NCBI GenBank assembly: GCA_934597255.1
Contig: CAKTQV010000005.1
Coordinates: 1 to 64,000, forward strand
Length of the DNA: 64,000 bases
Direction: 5' to 3'
From: an uncultured Oscillospiraceae bacterium
Lineage (GTDB): Bacteria; Bacillota; Clostridia; Oscillospirales; Oscillospiraceae
The notes below the pieces were generated by a model. The model was not told the DNA's origin, did not search any database, and saw only the letters and a program-made list of their open reading frames with translations. Positions 17,454-26,526 of this stretch are shown here, in pieces (the first letter of the stretch is position 1; every line of letters begins with the position of its first letter). The position numbers and the translations under genes were made by a program.

Positions 17454-19133
17454 TCAGGCCTTTTTCGCCGGTCTGATTTTCAGCACCGGACCGTCCTTTG
17501 TTTTGGTAATCTCTACGAAGTGATTGGCGAGAAGCGGATTCGTAAACGGATAGTCCGATCGGATATGCGCCCCCCGCGTTTCCTGACGCTCCCGTGCCGA
17601 GAGCATCACGGCCTCAGCGATATCCAGCAAGTCGATCGCCTCGCAGGCCCGCATGAGCTCATGCGCATTTGAGCATCGAAGAGAAGAATTGGCAATCCGC
17701 CGGGCATCCTCCAGATAACCGAGACCCGCCTCGAATTTACCCTCGGAGCGGACTCCGAATACAGGGCAATAATCGTCCATGAGCTGATTGACGAGGATAT
17801 TGAGTTCCTTCCAGCCCGCGCCTTCCTTACGCTCCATCAGTTCTGTGTAGAAGCTCTGCCGTTCGATCACCGTCAGATGCTCTGTCACGGATTCAGCGAA
17901 ATCGTAGGCAGCGGCGTACTTCACCGCCTCCTCGCCCGCAATGCGCCCGTAGGTAGCCGCCCCGGAGATATGTGACAGGAAGTTGCCGACCTGATCGCCC
18001 ACCGCGAACAGCCCCGGCACGTTCGTCGCACCGTTGATGTCGATCTCTACTCCGCGACCCAAAAGCGTACACTCGTAGCTTCCAAATTCCACCATCTTAT
18101 TACGAAGATCGATTCCTTGTTTTTCCATCGCGTCGAGCAGGGAGGTGTCTCCCTCGCAGGTAAGCGCCCAATACAGATACTGCATCTCCTCCTCATCGAT
18201 ATCTGTGCAGTCCATGAATACGGGGCCCGTGCCATTTTCCATCTTATCCCGGAAAACGCCCGGCCAGACATCGGATGTGATATCCCCGTTCTCACGGGAG
18301 GGCTTGTCCACAAAGGGACCGATATTCTTTCCCGTGTAATCTCGCAGGACGCCAATCCATGTTCCCTTACCCGCACGGGAGAAATATTTCGGACCGGCGG
18401 GAAGACCGGCGATGTCTAAATTCACCAGGGTAGCACCGACGCGGTACGGAGCGGCCAGCCCGCCGCCGGCGTCAGAGGGGCAGCCCGCAATGTTGAACAT
18501 CAAGCCAGGCGTGCAGGAGGAATATATCCTGTTTGTGGAGCCGGTCGCCGTAATAACCGCCTTGCACCGGAACAGCTGGAGCCGCGGCTCCTCCTCTGAG
18601 ACATCCAGACCAAGCGCGCCGATTATCCGTCCGTCGTCATTCGTCAGCAGCTCTGTAATGGGGCTGTGGTTTTGTATTTTGACGCCGCGTTTTTTCGCCT
18701 CTGCAGTCAGGATCTTCTTCTGATCATGTCCGTCATATTTAAGGTGTGTCCGCATATGACCCGGATATGCATGCCCTTCAAACGTCCATGTGTCGTTGAC
18801 GCGCATGTTTATGCCCCAGTTGTGCCAGTCCCGGCAGACCTCAAAGGCGCGCTGCGCGAATCTCCTCAGTATCGGCTCATCCGCGTTCAGACCCGCCTGC
18901 GTCATTTTAAGCTCGGCCATATAGTCCTCGAAATCTCCGTGGACCTCCGGGATATAGACGACAAAGTGATCGTTTCCCGTGGCTCCGCTTCCGCTGCGGC
19001 GAGTATCGGATTTCTCCGCTACAATGACACTCATACCCGCATCGGCAGCCGCTATGGCGGCCATCAGCCCGCCGATGCCTCCACCCATAATCAGGATATC
19101 GCAGGACAACACGTCATGAAGTATCGGAATCAT
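17454..19133 (-). CDS. FAD-dependent fumarate-reductase/AprA-like flavoprotein, second copy
   Basis: About 559 residues. The N-terminal FAD site is DILIMGGGIGGLMAAIAA, then DTRRSGSGATGNDHFV, the flavin-histidine-loop region of the AprA/FrdA fold. Near the C-terminus ATNVPGLFAVGDQVG and HISGAATYGRIAGEEA are typical of the family. There is no signal peptide, unlike secreted flavin reductases. The ATG overlaps the stop of the ferredoxin gene by 4 nt, so the two products likely form an AprBA-like pair. Family members reduce or oxidise C-C or S-O bonds (fumarate, adenylylsulfate, enoates). This copy is clearly diverged from the upstream flavoprotein, so the operon makes two different enzymes or a heteromer. 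Confidence 0.85.
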   Translation of the reverse strand: MIPILHDVLSCDILIMGGGIGGLMAAIAAADAGMSVIVAEKSDTRRSGSGATGNDHFVVYIPEVHGDFEDYMAELKMTQAGLNADEPILRRFAQRAFEVCRDWHNWGINMRVNDTWTFEGHAYPGHMRTHLKYDGHDQKKILTAEAKKRGVKIQNHSPITELLTNDDGRIIGALGLDVSEEEPRLQLFRCKAVITATGSTNRIYSSCTPGLMFNIAGCPSDAGGGLAAPYRVGATLVNLDIAGLPAGPKYFSRAGKGTWIGVLRDYTGKNIGPFVDKPSRENGDITSDVWPGVFRDKMENGTGPVFMDCTDIDEEEMQYLYWALTCEGDTSLLDAMEKQGIDLRNKMVEFGSYECTLLGRGVEIDINGATNVPGLFAVGDQVGNFLSHISGAATYGRIAGEEAVKYAAAYDFAESVTEHLTVIERQSFYTELMERKEGAGWKELNILVNQLMDDYCPVFGVRSEGKFEAGLGYLEDARRIANSSLRCSNAHELMRACEAIDLLDIAEAVMLSARERQETRGAHIRSDYPFTNPLLANHFVEITKTKDGPVLKIRPAKKA

Positions 19134-19384
19134 TTTCTGTTCTCCTCTCTCGCCAGCCAGCGCGGGGATGTCCTCGCCAGCAGCATCATAGGCAGAGGAT
19201 AACGGAGCTCGATCGCCCCCGCCGGACAATCCATCACACAGGCGCGACAGTGCCAGCATTCCTCCGGATAGCGAACGACGGGAATCTCTCCCGGCTTTGA
19301 TGGACCAAAGACATTCATGCAGCAAATCTGCGCGCATGTTCCGCATTGGCGGCATTGACTGCTCTTTACTACTGGGGGCATCAT
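19130..19384 (-). CDS. Dicluster ferredoxin, AprB-like, second copy
   Basis: This 84-residue protein has two [4Fe-4S] motifs, CRQCGTCAQIC and CWHCRACVMDC, followed by PAGAIELRYPLP. The fold matches the small subunit of AprBA-type flavoenzymes. It overlaps both neighbours by 4 nt, with its start inside the end of flavoprotein 1 and its stop inside the start of flavoprotein 2. It should wire electrons from a cell donor to flavoprotein 2. Confidence 0.9.
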   Translation of the reverse strand: MMPPVVKSSQCRQCGTCAQICCMNVFGPSKPGEIPVVRYPEECWHCRACVMDCPAGAIELRYPLPMMLLARTSPRWLAREENRK

Positions 19385-21099
19385 TCTCCTCCCAACTCAA
19401 TCTGAAAGTTGAAATTATCCGTGTAATACTTATCGATCGGGTTTTTATATTTCTCTACAGGCACCCGTTCGAATCCTGTGTGAATGCCGCCGCCGGCATC
19501 CCGGACATGTGTGATCCAGCCGAGAAAACGATCATCTCTTTCCGGATAATCCAGGCGGAAATGCGAGCCGCGGCTTTCCCGGCGCTCCAGCGAGGCCAGG
19601 AGAAACAGGCGGGTCAGGAATGCGATGCCCCGAACCTCATAATATTTCATGAGATAGTGGGTGTCCTCCGCCCCCATGGCGGTGATCTCCTCCCGTTCAA
19701 TGCGGTCGAGCTCCATCAGCGCCGCCTTCAGGCTCTCCTCGCTCTGTATAAGGCACACATCGTAATGCGCCAGCAGCCTGTTCAGGGAGTCGAGCACATT
19801 TGCAGGGGGCCTCCCCCGCTTGCCCAGAGGTGCGAAGATTTTGCCCCGGTACGTCTCCAGCGTTTCCTTATCCGGCTCTATCAGATCACGCCCGCCGCTC
19901 AGGAGCTCAGCCGCGCTCTCGCCTGCGATGTATCCCGTCACAGCGCTGGAGCTCAAGCCGAAGCCACCCATGTACATATAGTCAAGAGAGCGGCAGCGAC
20001 CGGCACAGAACAGCCCGTCGACCCCCGTCCAGCCGTTTATATCCGCGGCGATGCCTCCGCTTGTGAGCTGCACCTGCGGGATGAATTCAACGTTTTTGTC
20101 GTGAAGAAAATCGATTCCTTCATCCCGCAGCTTGTTGTAATTCAGGAGCTGGGAGCCGGCATTCGGCTCCACGAGATCCATGTTTTCCATGCTGACCCCG
20201 CTGAGATCGAGATAGATCGGACCGTTCCCCTTATGCATCTCCAGCGCCATGGCTCGGCAGATATAGCAGTTGTCCGTATCCGAGCCCAGAGTCGGGGAAT
20301 AGCGTCTCATGAAATCCTCGCCGGACGCGTTTACAAACCGTGCCCCTATCGCAAGATATACAGCCTGACCCTCCCAGAAAAACCTCCGGGGCGCGTTCAT
20401 CACCGTCAGGGTATCAAAGTTCCGCAGCTTCGCTCCCGCACGGAACGCAAGCTCTACCCATTCTCCCGTGGAGGTATTTCCGTTGTATCCGGGTTTCCAG
20501 CTTGCGGGACCGGCCGCCAGAATGACGACCCGCGCCGCAGCAGAAACGAAGTCCCCCGTCACATAATCGAAGCCGACCGCGCCGATCACCCGGTCATCCC
20601 GCTTTATCAGATCCGTAATCTGAATGCGGCTGATATATTCCACACCCAGACGGTCCATCTGCTCCATCATGAGCCGAGCCATAGTCTCTCCGCCCGTGCC
20701 CTTGAATTTTGTCGGGTACAGTTTGCAGTGGGCAAGACCTCTCTGCGGTACGCCGCGCATGTTGCCCTCGTCGTCTGTCAAATACTCGCAGCCCATGCTT
20801 TTATAGTCGCACAGCCGGTCATAGGTCTTTGCGTAGATATCCTCCATGATATCCTGCTCACACAGGCCGTCCCAGTAATATACCGCATCCCTGACCCAGT
20901 CGTTTACGTTCTCATCCGGCATAACCGCTTCGAAGTCTCCACCGGAGTGGCTCATGAGCCCCCCCCACTTGACAGCGCCCTTATCCACGATAACGACACG
21001 CGACGACGGATCGAGCTCCTTGATCCGCTTGGCACTCCACATACCGGCAGAGCCGCCGCCAATGATAAGTGCATCACAGGAAATATGTATGCTTTTCAT
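19381..21099 (-). CDS. FAD-dependent fumarate-reductase/AprA-like flavoprotein, first copy
   Basis: This 572-residue cytoplasmic flavoprotein has an FAD-binding N-terminus, CDALIIGGGSAGMWSAKRI. The loop GAVKWGGLMSHSGGDFEAV aligns with the SGG/RSG loop of fumarate reductases. AARVVILAAGPASWKPGY is typical of the family, and the C-terminal part has GLFCAGRCRSLDYMYMGGFG. It overlaps ferredoxin 1 upstream and ferredoxin 2 downstream by 4 nt each. The capping domain carries GGIAADINGWTGVDGL, as in AprA/SdhA. The substrate is unknown. Its residues differ from flavoprotein 2 around the active-site loop, so the two pairs probably act on different intermediates. Confidence 0.85.
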   Translation of the reverse strand: MKSIHISCDALIIGGGSAGMWSAKRIKELDPSSRVVIVDKGAVKWGGLMSHSGGDFEAVMPDENVNDWVRDAVYYWDGLCEQDIMEDIYAKTYDRLCDYKSMGCEYLTDDEGNMRGVPQRGLAHCKLYPTKFKGTGGETMARLMMEQMDRLGVEYISRIQITDLIKRDDRVIGAVGFDYVTGDFVSAAARVVILAAGPASWKPGYNGNTSTGEWVELAFRAGAKLRNFDTLTVMNAPRRFFWEGQAVYLAIGARFVNASGEDFMRRYSPTLGSDTDNCYICRAMALEMHKGNGPIYLDLSGVSMENMDLVEPNAGSQLLNYNKLRDEGIDFLHDKNVEFIPQVQLTSGGIAADINGWTGVDGLFCAGRCRSLDYMYMGGFGLSSSAVTGYIAGESAAELLSGGRDLIEPDKETLETYRGKIFAPLGKRGRPPANVLDSLNRLLAHYDVCLIQSEESLKAALMELDRIEREEITAMGAEDTHYLMKYYEVRGIAFLTRLFLLASLERRESRGSHFRLDYPERDDRFLGWITHVRDAGGGIHTGFERVPVEKYKNPIDKYYTDNFNFQIELGGE

Positions 21100-21344
21100 G
21101 TTTTCAGCGCCTCCAGACCCTCAAGAATGCCGGGAAAGCTCTCAGGGGCAGTCTTTTTGAACGGATGAACAAAAATCGCGTCTCTCGGACAGTGAAGCTC
21201 GCAGGTGTAGCAGGTCATGCAGTCATCCGGATACCTGACGATCGACTTTCCGTTGTTCAGTCTGAACACATCCAGCGGACAGCAGCTGACGCAAATTCCG
21301 CAGCCTATGCATTTTTCCGTATCAATTTTTGCAATCATCGGCAA
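21096..21344 (-). CDS. Dicluster ferredoxin, AprB-like, first copy
   Basis: This 82-residue protein has CIGCGICVSCC, then CMTCYTCELHC. Two [4Fe-4S] clusters are expected. It begins 20 nt after the ATPase gene, behind a GGAGG site, and its stop overlaps flavoprotein 1 by 4 nt. Its probable role is electron supply to flavoprotein 1. Confidence 0.9.
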   Translation of the reverse strand: MPMIAKIDTEKCIGCGICVSCCPLDVFRLNNGKSIVRYPDDCMTCYTCELHCPRDAIFVHPFKKTAPESFPGILEGLEALKT

Positions 21345-21364
21345 TCCTCCCTCTTTCCGCCATT

Positions 21365-22324
21365 TTATAACCCATTTATTTCTCTGACATAGTGACAGGC
21401 GACAAAGTGATTCGGCAGGACCTCCTCATAGGGCGGCTGCTCTGCACGGCATTTTTCCTGACAGTGGTCGCACCGGCTGGCAAACCGGCAGCCGGGCTTT
21501 GGATTTACAGGGCTTGTCAGCTCCCCCCTCAGAAGGATACGTTCATGCTTCACCTTTGTGCTCGGAATGGGTATCGCCGATAAAAGGCCCTTTGTATACG
21601 GGTGAAGCGGCCTTTCAAACAGCGCCTCCGTTTCCGCCTTCTCCGCCATCACGCCAAGATACATGACCAGTATGTCATCGGATATATGCTTGACAACGCT
21701 CATGTCGTGCGTGATAAAGATATAGGTCAGTCCCTTTGATTCCTGAAGATCCTGCAGAAGGTTTATCACCTGCGCCTGAATGGAAACATCCAGCGCGCTG
21801 ACAGGCTCGTCGCATACAATAAATTTCGGATTCAGGGCAAGCGCCCGTGCAATGCCGATGCGTTGGCGGCGTCCCCCGTCCAGCTCGTGCGGATAGCTAT
21901 ATGCCAGACGCTTCGCCAAACCGACTGTATTCATGAGCTCCGAGACGTATTTGTTCAGCTCCTCGGCGGAATCCACCGCATGGAACACTCTCAGCGGCTC
22001 CGCAATGATATCCGAGACACAGAACCGCGGATCCAGGGACGAGAACGGATCCTGAAATATGATCTGCATGCTGCGGCGAAGCTCAGCCCACTTTCTTCCC
22101 TTCAGATGCGTCACATCGCGACCCTGAAACAGCACCTGCCCCTCTGTCGCATCGATCAGACCAAGGACGGTACGCCCCAGCGTGGACTTGCCGCAGCCGG
22201 ATTCGCCGACGACCCCGAGGGTCTTTCCCTCGTCGATCGTAAAGTTGATATCATCCACTGCATGTAGATATCCGGCGGGCGTTTTGAAGTATTTCTTCAG
22301 ATGCTTTACTTCCAGAAGAGGCAT
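21365..22324 (-). CDS. dppF: Dipeptide/oligopeptide-type ABC transporter ATPase
   Basis: This 319-residue nucleotide-binding subunit has Walker A GESGCGKSTLG. The signature motif is LDGGRRQRIGIARALALNP, with LDGG in place of the usual LSGG. Walker B is FIVCDEPVSALD and the switch His is in ITHDMS. The C-terminal oligopeptide-transporter extension contains a Cys-rich SRCDHCQEKC segment. Its stop-to-start contact with dppD is direct. The gene name is by family; peptides need not be the substrate. Confidence 0.93.
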   Translation of the reverse strand: MPLLEVKHLKKYFKTPAGYLHAVDDINFTIDEGKTLGVVGESGCGKSTLGRTVLGLIDATEGQVLFQGRDVTHLKGRKWAELRRSMQIIFQDPFSSLDPRFCVSDIIAEPLRVFHAVDSAEELNKYVSELMNTVGLAKRLAYSYPHELDGGRRQRIGIARALALNPKFIVCDEPVSALDVSIQAQVINLLQDLQESKGLTYIFITHDMSVVKHISDDILVMYLGVMAEKAETEALFERPLHPYTKGLLSAIPIPSTKVKHERILLRGELTSPVNPKPGCRFASRCDHCQEKCRAEQPPYEEVLPNHFVACHYVREINGL

Positions 22325-23320
22325 TTATTCCACCTCCGTTTTTGATTCTGTTTCATCGCTGAGCCGCTCATGGTAATGACACCGGGAGAAATGCCCCGGC
22401 GAAACCTCGACATACGGCGGCTCCTCAACGGAGCACCTTGTTTGCGCAAACGTGCACCGATCATGAAATTTGCAGCCGTCGGGCAGCTCCGCCGGGTCAG
22501 GCATGAGACCGGAGATCGGCTTGAGCCGTTTTTCGGTTTTCTCCAGCGAGGGCAGGGAATTGAACAGCCCCTTTGTGTACGGATGCCGCGAGTGGTTGAA
22601 TATATCGTCCAGCAATCCGAATTCCACGATCTCTCCGGCGTACATGATGGCCACCTTATCGCAGGTTTCCGCCACCACGCCAAGGTCATGGGTGATAAGG
22701 ATCATCGCCGTGCCGAACTTTATCTTCAGCTCATTCATCATCGCAAGCACCTGAGCCTGGATGGTGACGTCCAGCGCCGTGGTCGGTTCGTCGGCGATTA
22801 GAAGCTGGGGATTGCACGCCAACGCAATGGCTATTACCACGCGCTGCTTCATGCCCCCGGAAAACTGGTGCGGATAATCTCCTCCGCGCTCCGCGGGGAT
22901 CCCAACTGTCTCCAGCATTTCCAGCGCCCGCAGATTCGCCTCGGCATGAGAGCATTTGTTGTGAAGATAGACTACCTCCGCTATCTGATCCTGCACCTTC
23001 AAAACAGGATTCAGCGCGGTCATGGGGTCCTGAAAGATCATGGAAATCTGATCCCCGCGAATCTTTCTCATATCACTTTCGCCGATACCCAGCAGGTTTT
23101 TCCCATCATAGCGGATCTCGCCGCCTATGATCTTTCCCGGCGGGTCGGGAACAAGGCGCAGGATTCCCAGAGCGGTCGTCGTCTTCCCGGCGCCGGTCTC
23201 GCCCACAAGTCCCAGCGTCTCTCCTTTCTCAACGGAAAGGCTGATGCCGTTCACAGCGCGGACGACGCTTTCCTCTGTAACGTAGTGTATTGTCAGGTCT
23301 TGAATTTCAAGCAGGCTCAT
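22325..23320 (-). CDS. dppD: Dipeptide/oligopeptide-type ABC transporter ATPase
   Basis: This 331-residue subunit has Walker A GETGAGKTT, Walker B LLIADEPTTALD, signature FSGGMKQRVVIAIAL and switch ITHDLGVV. The C-terminal extension has CKFHDRCTFAQTRC. It pairs with the dppF product as the second ATPase of the importer. It lies 15 nt after dppC and abuts dppF. Confidence 0.93.
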   Translation of the reverse strand: MSLLEIQDLTIHYVTEESVVRAVNGISLSVEKGETLGLVGETGAGKTTTALGILRLVPDPPGKIIGGEIRYDGKNLLGIGESDMRKIRGDQISMIFQDPMTALNPVLKVQDQIAEVVYLHNKCSHAEANLRALEMLETVGIPAERGGDYPHQFSGGMKQRVVIAIALACNPQLLIADEPTTALDVTIQAQVLAMMNELKIKFGTAMILITHDLGVVAETCDKVAIMYAGEIVEFGLLDDIFNHSRHPYTKGLFNSLPSLEKTEKRLKPISGLMPDPAELPDGCKFHDRCTFAQTRCSVEEPPYVEVSPGHFSRCHYHERLSDETESKTEVE

Positions 23321-23335
23321 GACGCTGCCTCCTTT

Positions 23336-24235
23336 TTAGCGCTTCAGTCTCGGATCCATGGCATCCCGCAGTCCATCGCCCAGAAGGTTGAACGCGATCA
23401 GCGTCAGCATGATCGCTATGCCCGGAAACACGACGATGGGCCAGAAATCCCGGATGTAATCGCGTCCCGCAGCGAGGATCGAACCCCATTCCGGCGTGGG
23501 AGGCTGCACACCCAGGCCAATAAAGCTCAGGCTTGAGATCTGCAGAATATTCGAGCCGATGCGAAGCGTGCAGTCCACCAGAACGGGAGCAAAGCAGTTC
23601 GGGATGATGTGACGAAGGATTATCCCGCCGGTTCTGACGCCGTTTGCTCTTGCGGCCTCCACATATTCCTGGTCTTTTACCCCCAGCACCGTAGCACGCA
23701 TAAGGCGCGCGGATGAGGGAATGCCCGCCACAGACAGGGCGATCGCGGAATTGAAAACGCCGGAGCCCAGCGCCGCGGAAATGGATATTGCCAAAAGAAA
23801 TGCCGGTATTGCCATCAATACGTCAAGACAGCGCATGACAATGTTCTCATATCTTCCTCCAAAGTACGCCGCCGTTGCGCCGAGAAACCCGCCGACGACC
23901 GTGCTCATGGCGATGGCCAGAAGGGATACGAGAAGACTTATCCGTCCGCCGTACATGATTCGCGTCAGAATGTCTCTCCCGTAGTTATCCGTCCCCAGCA
24001 GATGCTCTGCGCTCGGATACTGGAAGCGGTTGGCTATGTTTACCTCGGAAAAGCTGTATGGAGCCAAAACGTTTGCGAATATTGTGCTCAGAAGGATTAT
24101 CACCAGCAGAACGAGGGATGCCATCGCGACCTTGTTTTTCTTTAGCCGCTTCCATACCTCCGCCCATTTTCCGTGCCGCTCGATGGTATCCTCGATGGCG
24201 GCTGTCTGTTTCTTTCGGGAGCTGAAGGAAAACAT
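23336..24235 (-). CDS. dppC: ABC transporter permease, DppC type
   Basis: This 299-residue inner-membrane permease has an N-terminal cytoplasmic stretch, then a first helix SLVLLVIILLSTIFANVL. The binding-protein-dependent transport domain includes LLGTDNYGRDILTRIMYGGR. The EAA loop reads EAARANGVRTGGIILRHI. It overlaps nothing but starts at the base after dppB ends, with GAAAGGAGG upstream. Confidence 0.93.
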   Translation of the reverse strand: MFSFSSRKKQTAAIEDTIERHGKWAEVWKRLKKNKVAMASLVLLVIILLSTIFANVLAPYSFSEVNIANRFQYPSAEHLLGTDNYGRDILTRIMYGGRISLLVSLLAIAMSTVVGGFLGATAAYFGGRYENIVMRCLDVLMAIPAFLLAISISAALGSGVFNSAIALSVAGIPSSARLMRATVLGVKDQEYVEAARANGVRTGGIILRHIIPNCFAPVLVDCTLRIGSNILQISSLSFIGLGVQPPTPEWGSILAAGRDYIRDFWPIVVFPGIAIMLTLIAFNLLGDGLRDAMDPRLKR

Positions 24236-25216
24236 TCAGGCGGCCTCCTTTCGAAGCGTGCTTCTCCGGCTGCCCCTTGGTTTTCCGCCGGTCAGCTGCG
24301 CCTTGATGCGCGGATCAACAAAGCTGTATACGATGTCGACAAGCAAATTGATGACGCACACTGCCATGGAAAGGAAGATCACACAGCCGAGCACGACAGG
24401 ATAGTTTTTGTTGTTGATGCCGGTAACCATCAGCGTGCCGATACCGGTGATCCCGAAAATACTTTCGATCACAACCGAACCGGCCATAATATTTCCCAAC
24501 TGCATGCCGATATTCGTGATGACCGGGATCAGCGCATTTCGGAGCGCATGCTTGGTGATCACCTTGAATTCACCGACGCCCTTCGACCTAGCCGTGCGGA
24601 TATAATCCTGCCGGATTACCTCGAGCATGGACGAGCGCGTCAGCCTTGTGATCGTTGCGACCGGCGACAATCCTAATGCCAGGCACGGCATCACCCATGA
24701 CTTCCACGAGGAAAGTCCCGACGCGGGAAACCATTTCAGCTTGAGCGAGAACAGGAGCATCATCATAAGCGCCAGCCAGAAGCTGGGCATAGATGCAAAA
24801 AACAGGGCGATAAACGTCACGCTGTAATCCATCGGCGTGTTTTGTCTGACCGCAGAGATGATGCCAAACGGTATCCCGAGGAGTACCGTTATCCCCACGC
24901 CGATCAATCCCAGCTTCAGCGTTATCGGGGCCCTCTCCAATATTTCGCTTGTGACGGAGCGCCGTGTCGTATAGCTCGTTCCCAAATCGAATTTCGTTAC
25001 CAATGCTTTCATGTAGTTATAGAACTGCACGAAAAAAGGCTCGTCCAAGCCAAGTTCGCTTCGGAGCTGAACATATTCCTCTTCCTTAGCATCCGCGCCC
25101 AGTATGGTAAGCGTCGGGTCTCCCGGAGTAAGGTAGTTGATCGTGAACACGATGAAGATAACTCCCACAAGCACCGGAATCATCAACAGCATGCGCTTGA
25201 AGATGTATTTGAGCAA
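24236..25216 (-). CDS. dppB: ABC transporter permease, DppB type
   Basis: About 326 residues. The first membrane helix RMLLMIPVLVGVIFIVFTI is followed by LTPGDP, the family signature. The EAA loop near RTARSKGVGEFKVITKHALRN couples to the ATPases. A GTG at 25225 sits directly on the ribosome site, so I prefer the TTG at 25216, eight bases after GAGAGGAG. This is the first gene of the leftward operon, and its promoter must lie in the divergent region with yeiH. Confidence 0.9.
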   Translation of the reverse strand: MLKYIFKRMLLMIPVLVGVIFIVFTINYLTPGDPTLTILGADAKEEEYVQLRSELGLDEPFFVQFYNYMKALVTKFDLGTSYTTRRSVTSEILERAPITLKLGLIGVGITVLLGIPFGIISAVRQNTPMDYSVTFIALFFASMPSFWLALMMMLLFSLKLKWFPASGLSSWKSWVMPCLALGLSPVATITRLTRSSMLEVIRQDYIRTARSKGVGEFKVITKHALRNALIPVITNIGMQLGNIMAGSVVIESIFGITGIGTLMVTGINNKNYPVVLGCVIFLSMAVCVINLLVDIVYSFVDPRIKAQLTGGKPRGSRRSTLRKEAA

Positions 25217-25367
25217 AAAGACCACTCCTCTCAGCCTTTCGTTTTTCGAACCCGCATATGCAAAAGCGCCGACGTTATCCGTTGTTTGATATTATCTTAA
25301 CTCCCGCGCCATCGCTTGTAAATCCAAAACCACCCCCCCATCCACAACAACCGCTTCCCCAAATCAA

Positions 25368-25390
25368 ACAAATAGTTGTTAAACATTTGT
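25368..25390. promoter_or_regulatory. Candidate LysR operator in the divergent dppB-yeiH region
   Basis: ACAAAT and ATTTGT form an inverted repeat separated by 11 nt, the T-N11-A geometry bound by LysR regulators. It sits 61 bp before the yeiH start and 152 bp before dppB. A further direct repeat AAAATGCTAT occurs twice at about 25397 and 25411, and an extended -10 (TGCTATACT) follows for yeiH. The link to the LysR gene at 12924 is inferred. Confidence 0.5.
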
Positions 25391-25450
25391 CGCCAAAAAT
25401 GCTATCAAAAATGCTATACTGTGTGCATCTTCGTTCAAGGAGGACACAGT

Positions 25451-26509
25451 ATGATTCCCGGTCTGATTTTTTGTGTTGTAATCGGCATGATCGCCGCATT
25501 TCTGGCATCACTCCAATCCGTTATGGGCGCTCCCATACTCGGTCTTTTTCTCGGGATCGCAGCTACAAATCTCCTGCCCAGGAAGTTCGTCGACAAGATG
25601 TCCGCAGGCGCCGGCTTTTCCTCAAAATATCTGCTCAAAGCGGGTATTATTCTTGCCGGCGGCACATTAAGCTTTTCCTCTATCATCGGCGTGGGGGCAT
25701 CTGCGCTGCCCATTATCATATTCAACATCTGCCTGAGCTTCTTGACCGCGTGGTTTATCGGACGCAGGTTGGGAGTAAGCGGAAACACACGCATACTCGT
25801 CGGCGGGGGAACCGCCATCTGCGGCGGAACCGCCATCGCAACACTCAGTCCGGTCATAAAAGCGAAGGAGGATGAAATGGCCTATGCCATGACCGCCATA
25901 TTCCTGTTCGACATTCTTGCCGCCATCCTATGGCCATATGCAGCCCGTGCCATGCATTTGAGTGCAAGTCAATACGGCATCCTCGGCGGACTTGCCATCA
26001 GCGATACGTCCAGCGTCACCGCCGCGGCCGCAACCTTTGACTCGATCATGGGAGAGGGCTTTACGGCAAATATACAAGGAGAAGCTCTTTCGGGCGGTGA
26101 TATGGCTGTTATCGTAAAGCTGACACGCACCGTGATGCTTATATTTGTGACCATCGGTGTCATGGTCCTTCGGCAGCTTCGCGGTAATGGCTCCCCGGAT
26201 ACCGCAGAAACCGGCGGCATTATCCGCAGGGCGATAAAGTCCTTTCCTGTGTTCGTCCTCGCTTTTCTGATTATGGCGCTCCTCAACACTCTCATCGGCT
26301 TTTCCTCTGTCTCCTTGGGTGCGTACAAATTATCGACGATGCTTTCCAGGGCATATAAGATACTGATTGCCATAGCCCTGGTAGGTGTCGGCTGCAAAAT
26401 ACGTCTGAAAACATTGTTCACCGACGGTCTTCGCCCGCTGCTGTTAGGCGGCTGCACATGGCTTGCGCTGGCCGTTTCGACTCTGTGCTATGCGCTACTC
26501 TTTGAATGA
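25451..26509 (+). CDS. YeiH-family membrane protein (putative sulfate/sulfonate-type exporter family)
   Basis: This 352-residue integral membrane protein has about ten helices. Family features include GLFLGIAATNLLP, LLKAGIILAGGTLSF, GGGTAICGGTAIATLSPVI and SDTSSVTAAAATFD. ATG 25451 has AAGGAGG upstream. The family is annotated as putative sulfate exporters, and a relative (TauZ-like) works with sulfonate degradation, but substrates are mostly untested. Divergence from the operon with a shared control region suggests that it exports a product, such as an anion, made by the pathway. Confidence 0.85.
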   Translation: MIPGLIFCVVIGMIAAFLASLQSVMGAPILGLFLGIAATNLLPRKFVDKMSAGAGFSSKYLLKAGIILAGGTLSFSSIIGVGASALPIIIFNICLSFLTAWFIGRRLGVSGNTRILVGGGTAICGGTAIATLSPVIKAKEDEMAYAMTAIFLFDILAAILWPYAARAMHLSASQYGILGGLAISDTSSVTAAAATFDSIMGEGFTANIQGEALSGGDMAVIVKLTRTVMLIFVTIGVMVLRQLRGNGSPDTAETGGIIRRAIKSFPVFVLAFLIMALLNTLIGFSSVSLGAYKLSTMLSRAYKILIAIALVGVGCKIRLKTLFTDGLRPLLLGGCTWLALAVSTLCYALLFE

Positions 26510-26526
26510 TAGGCGATGCGGTTTAA

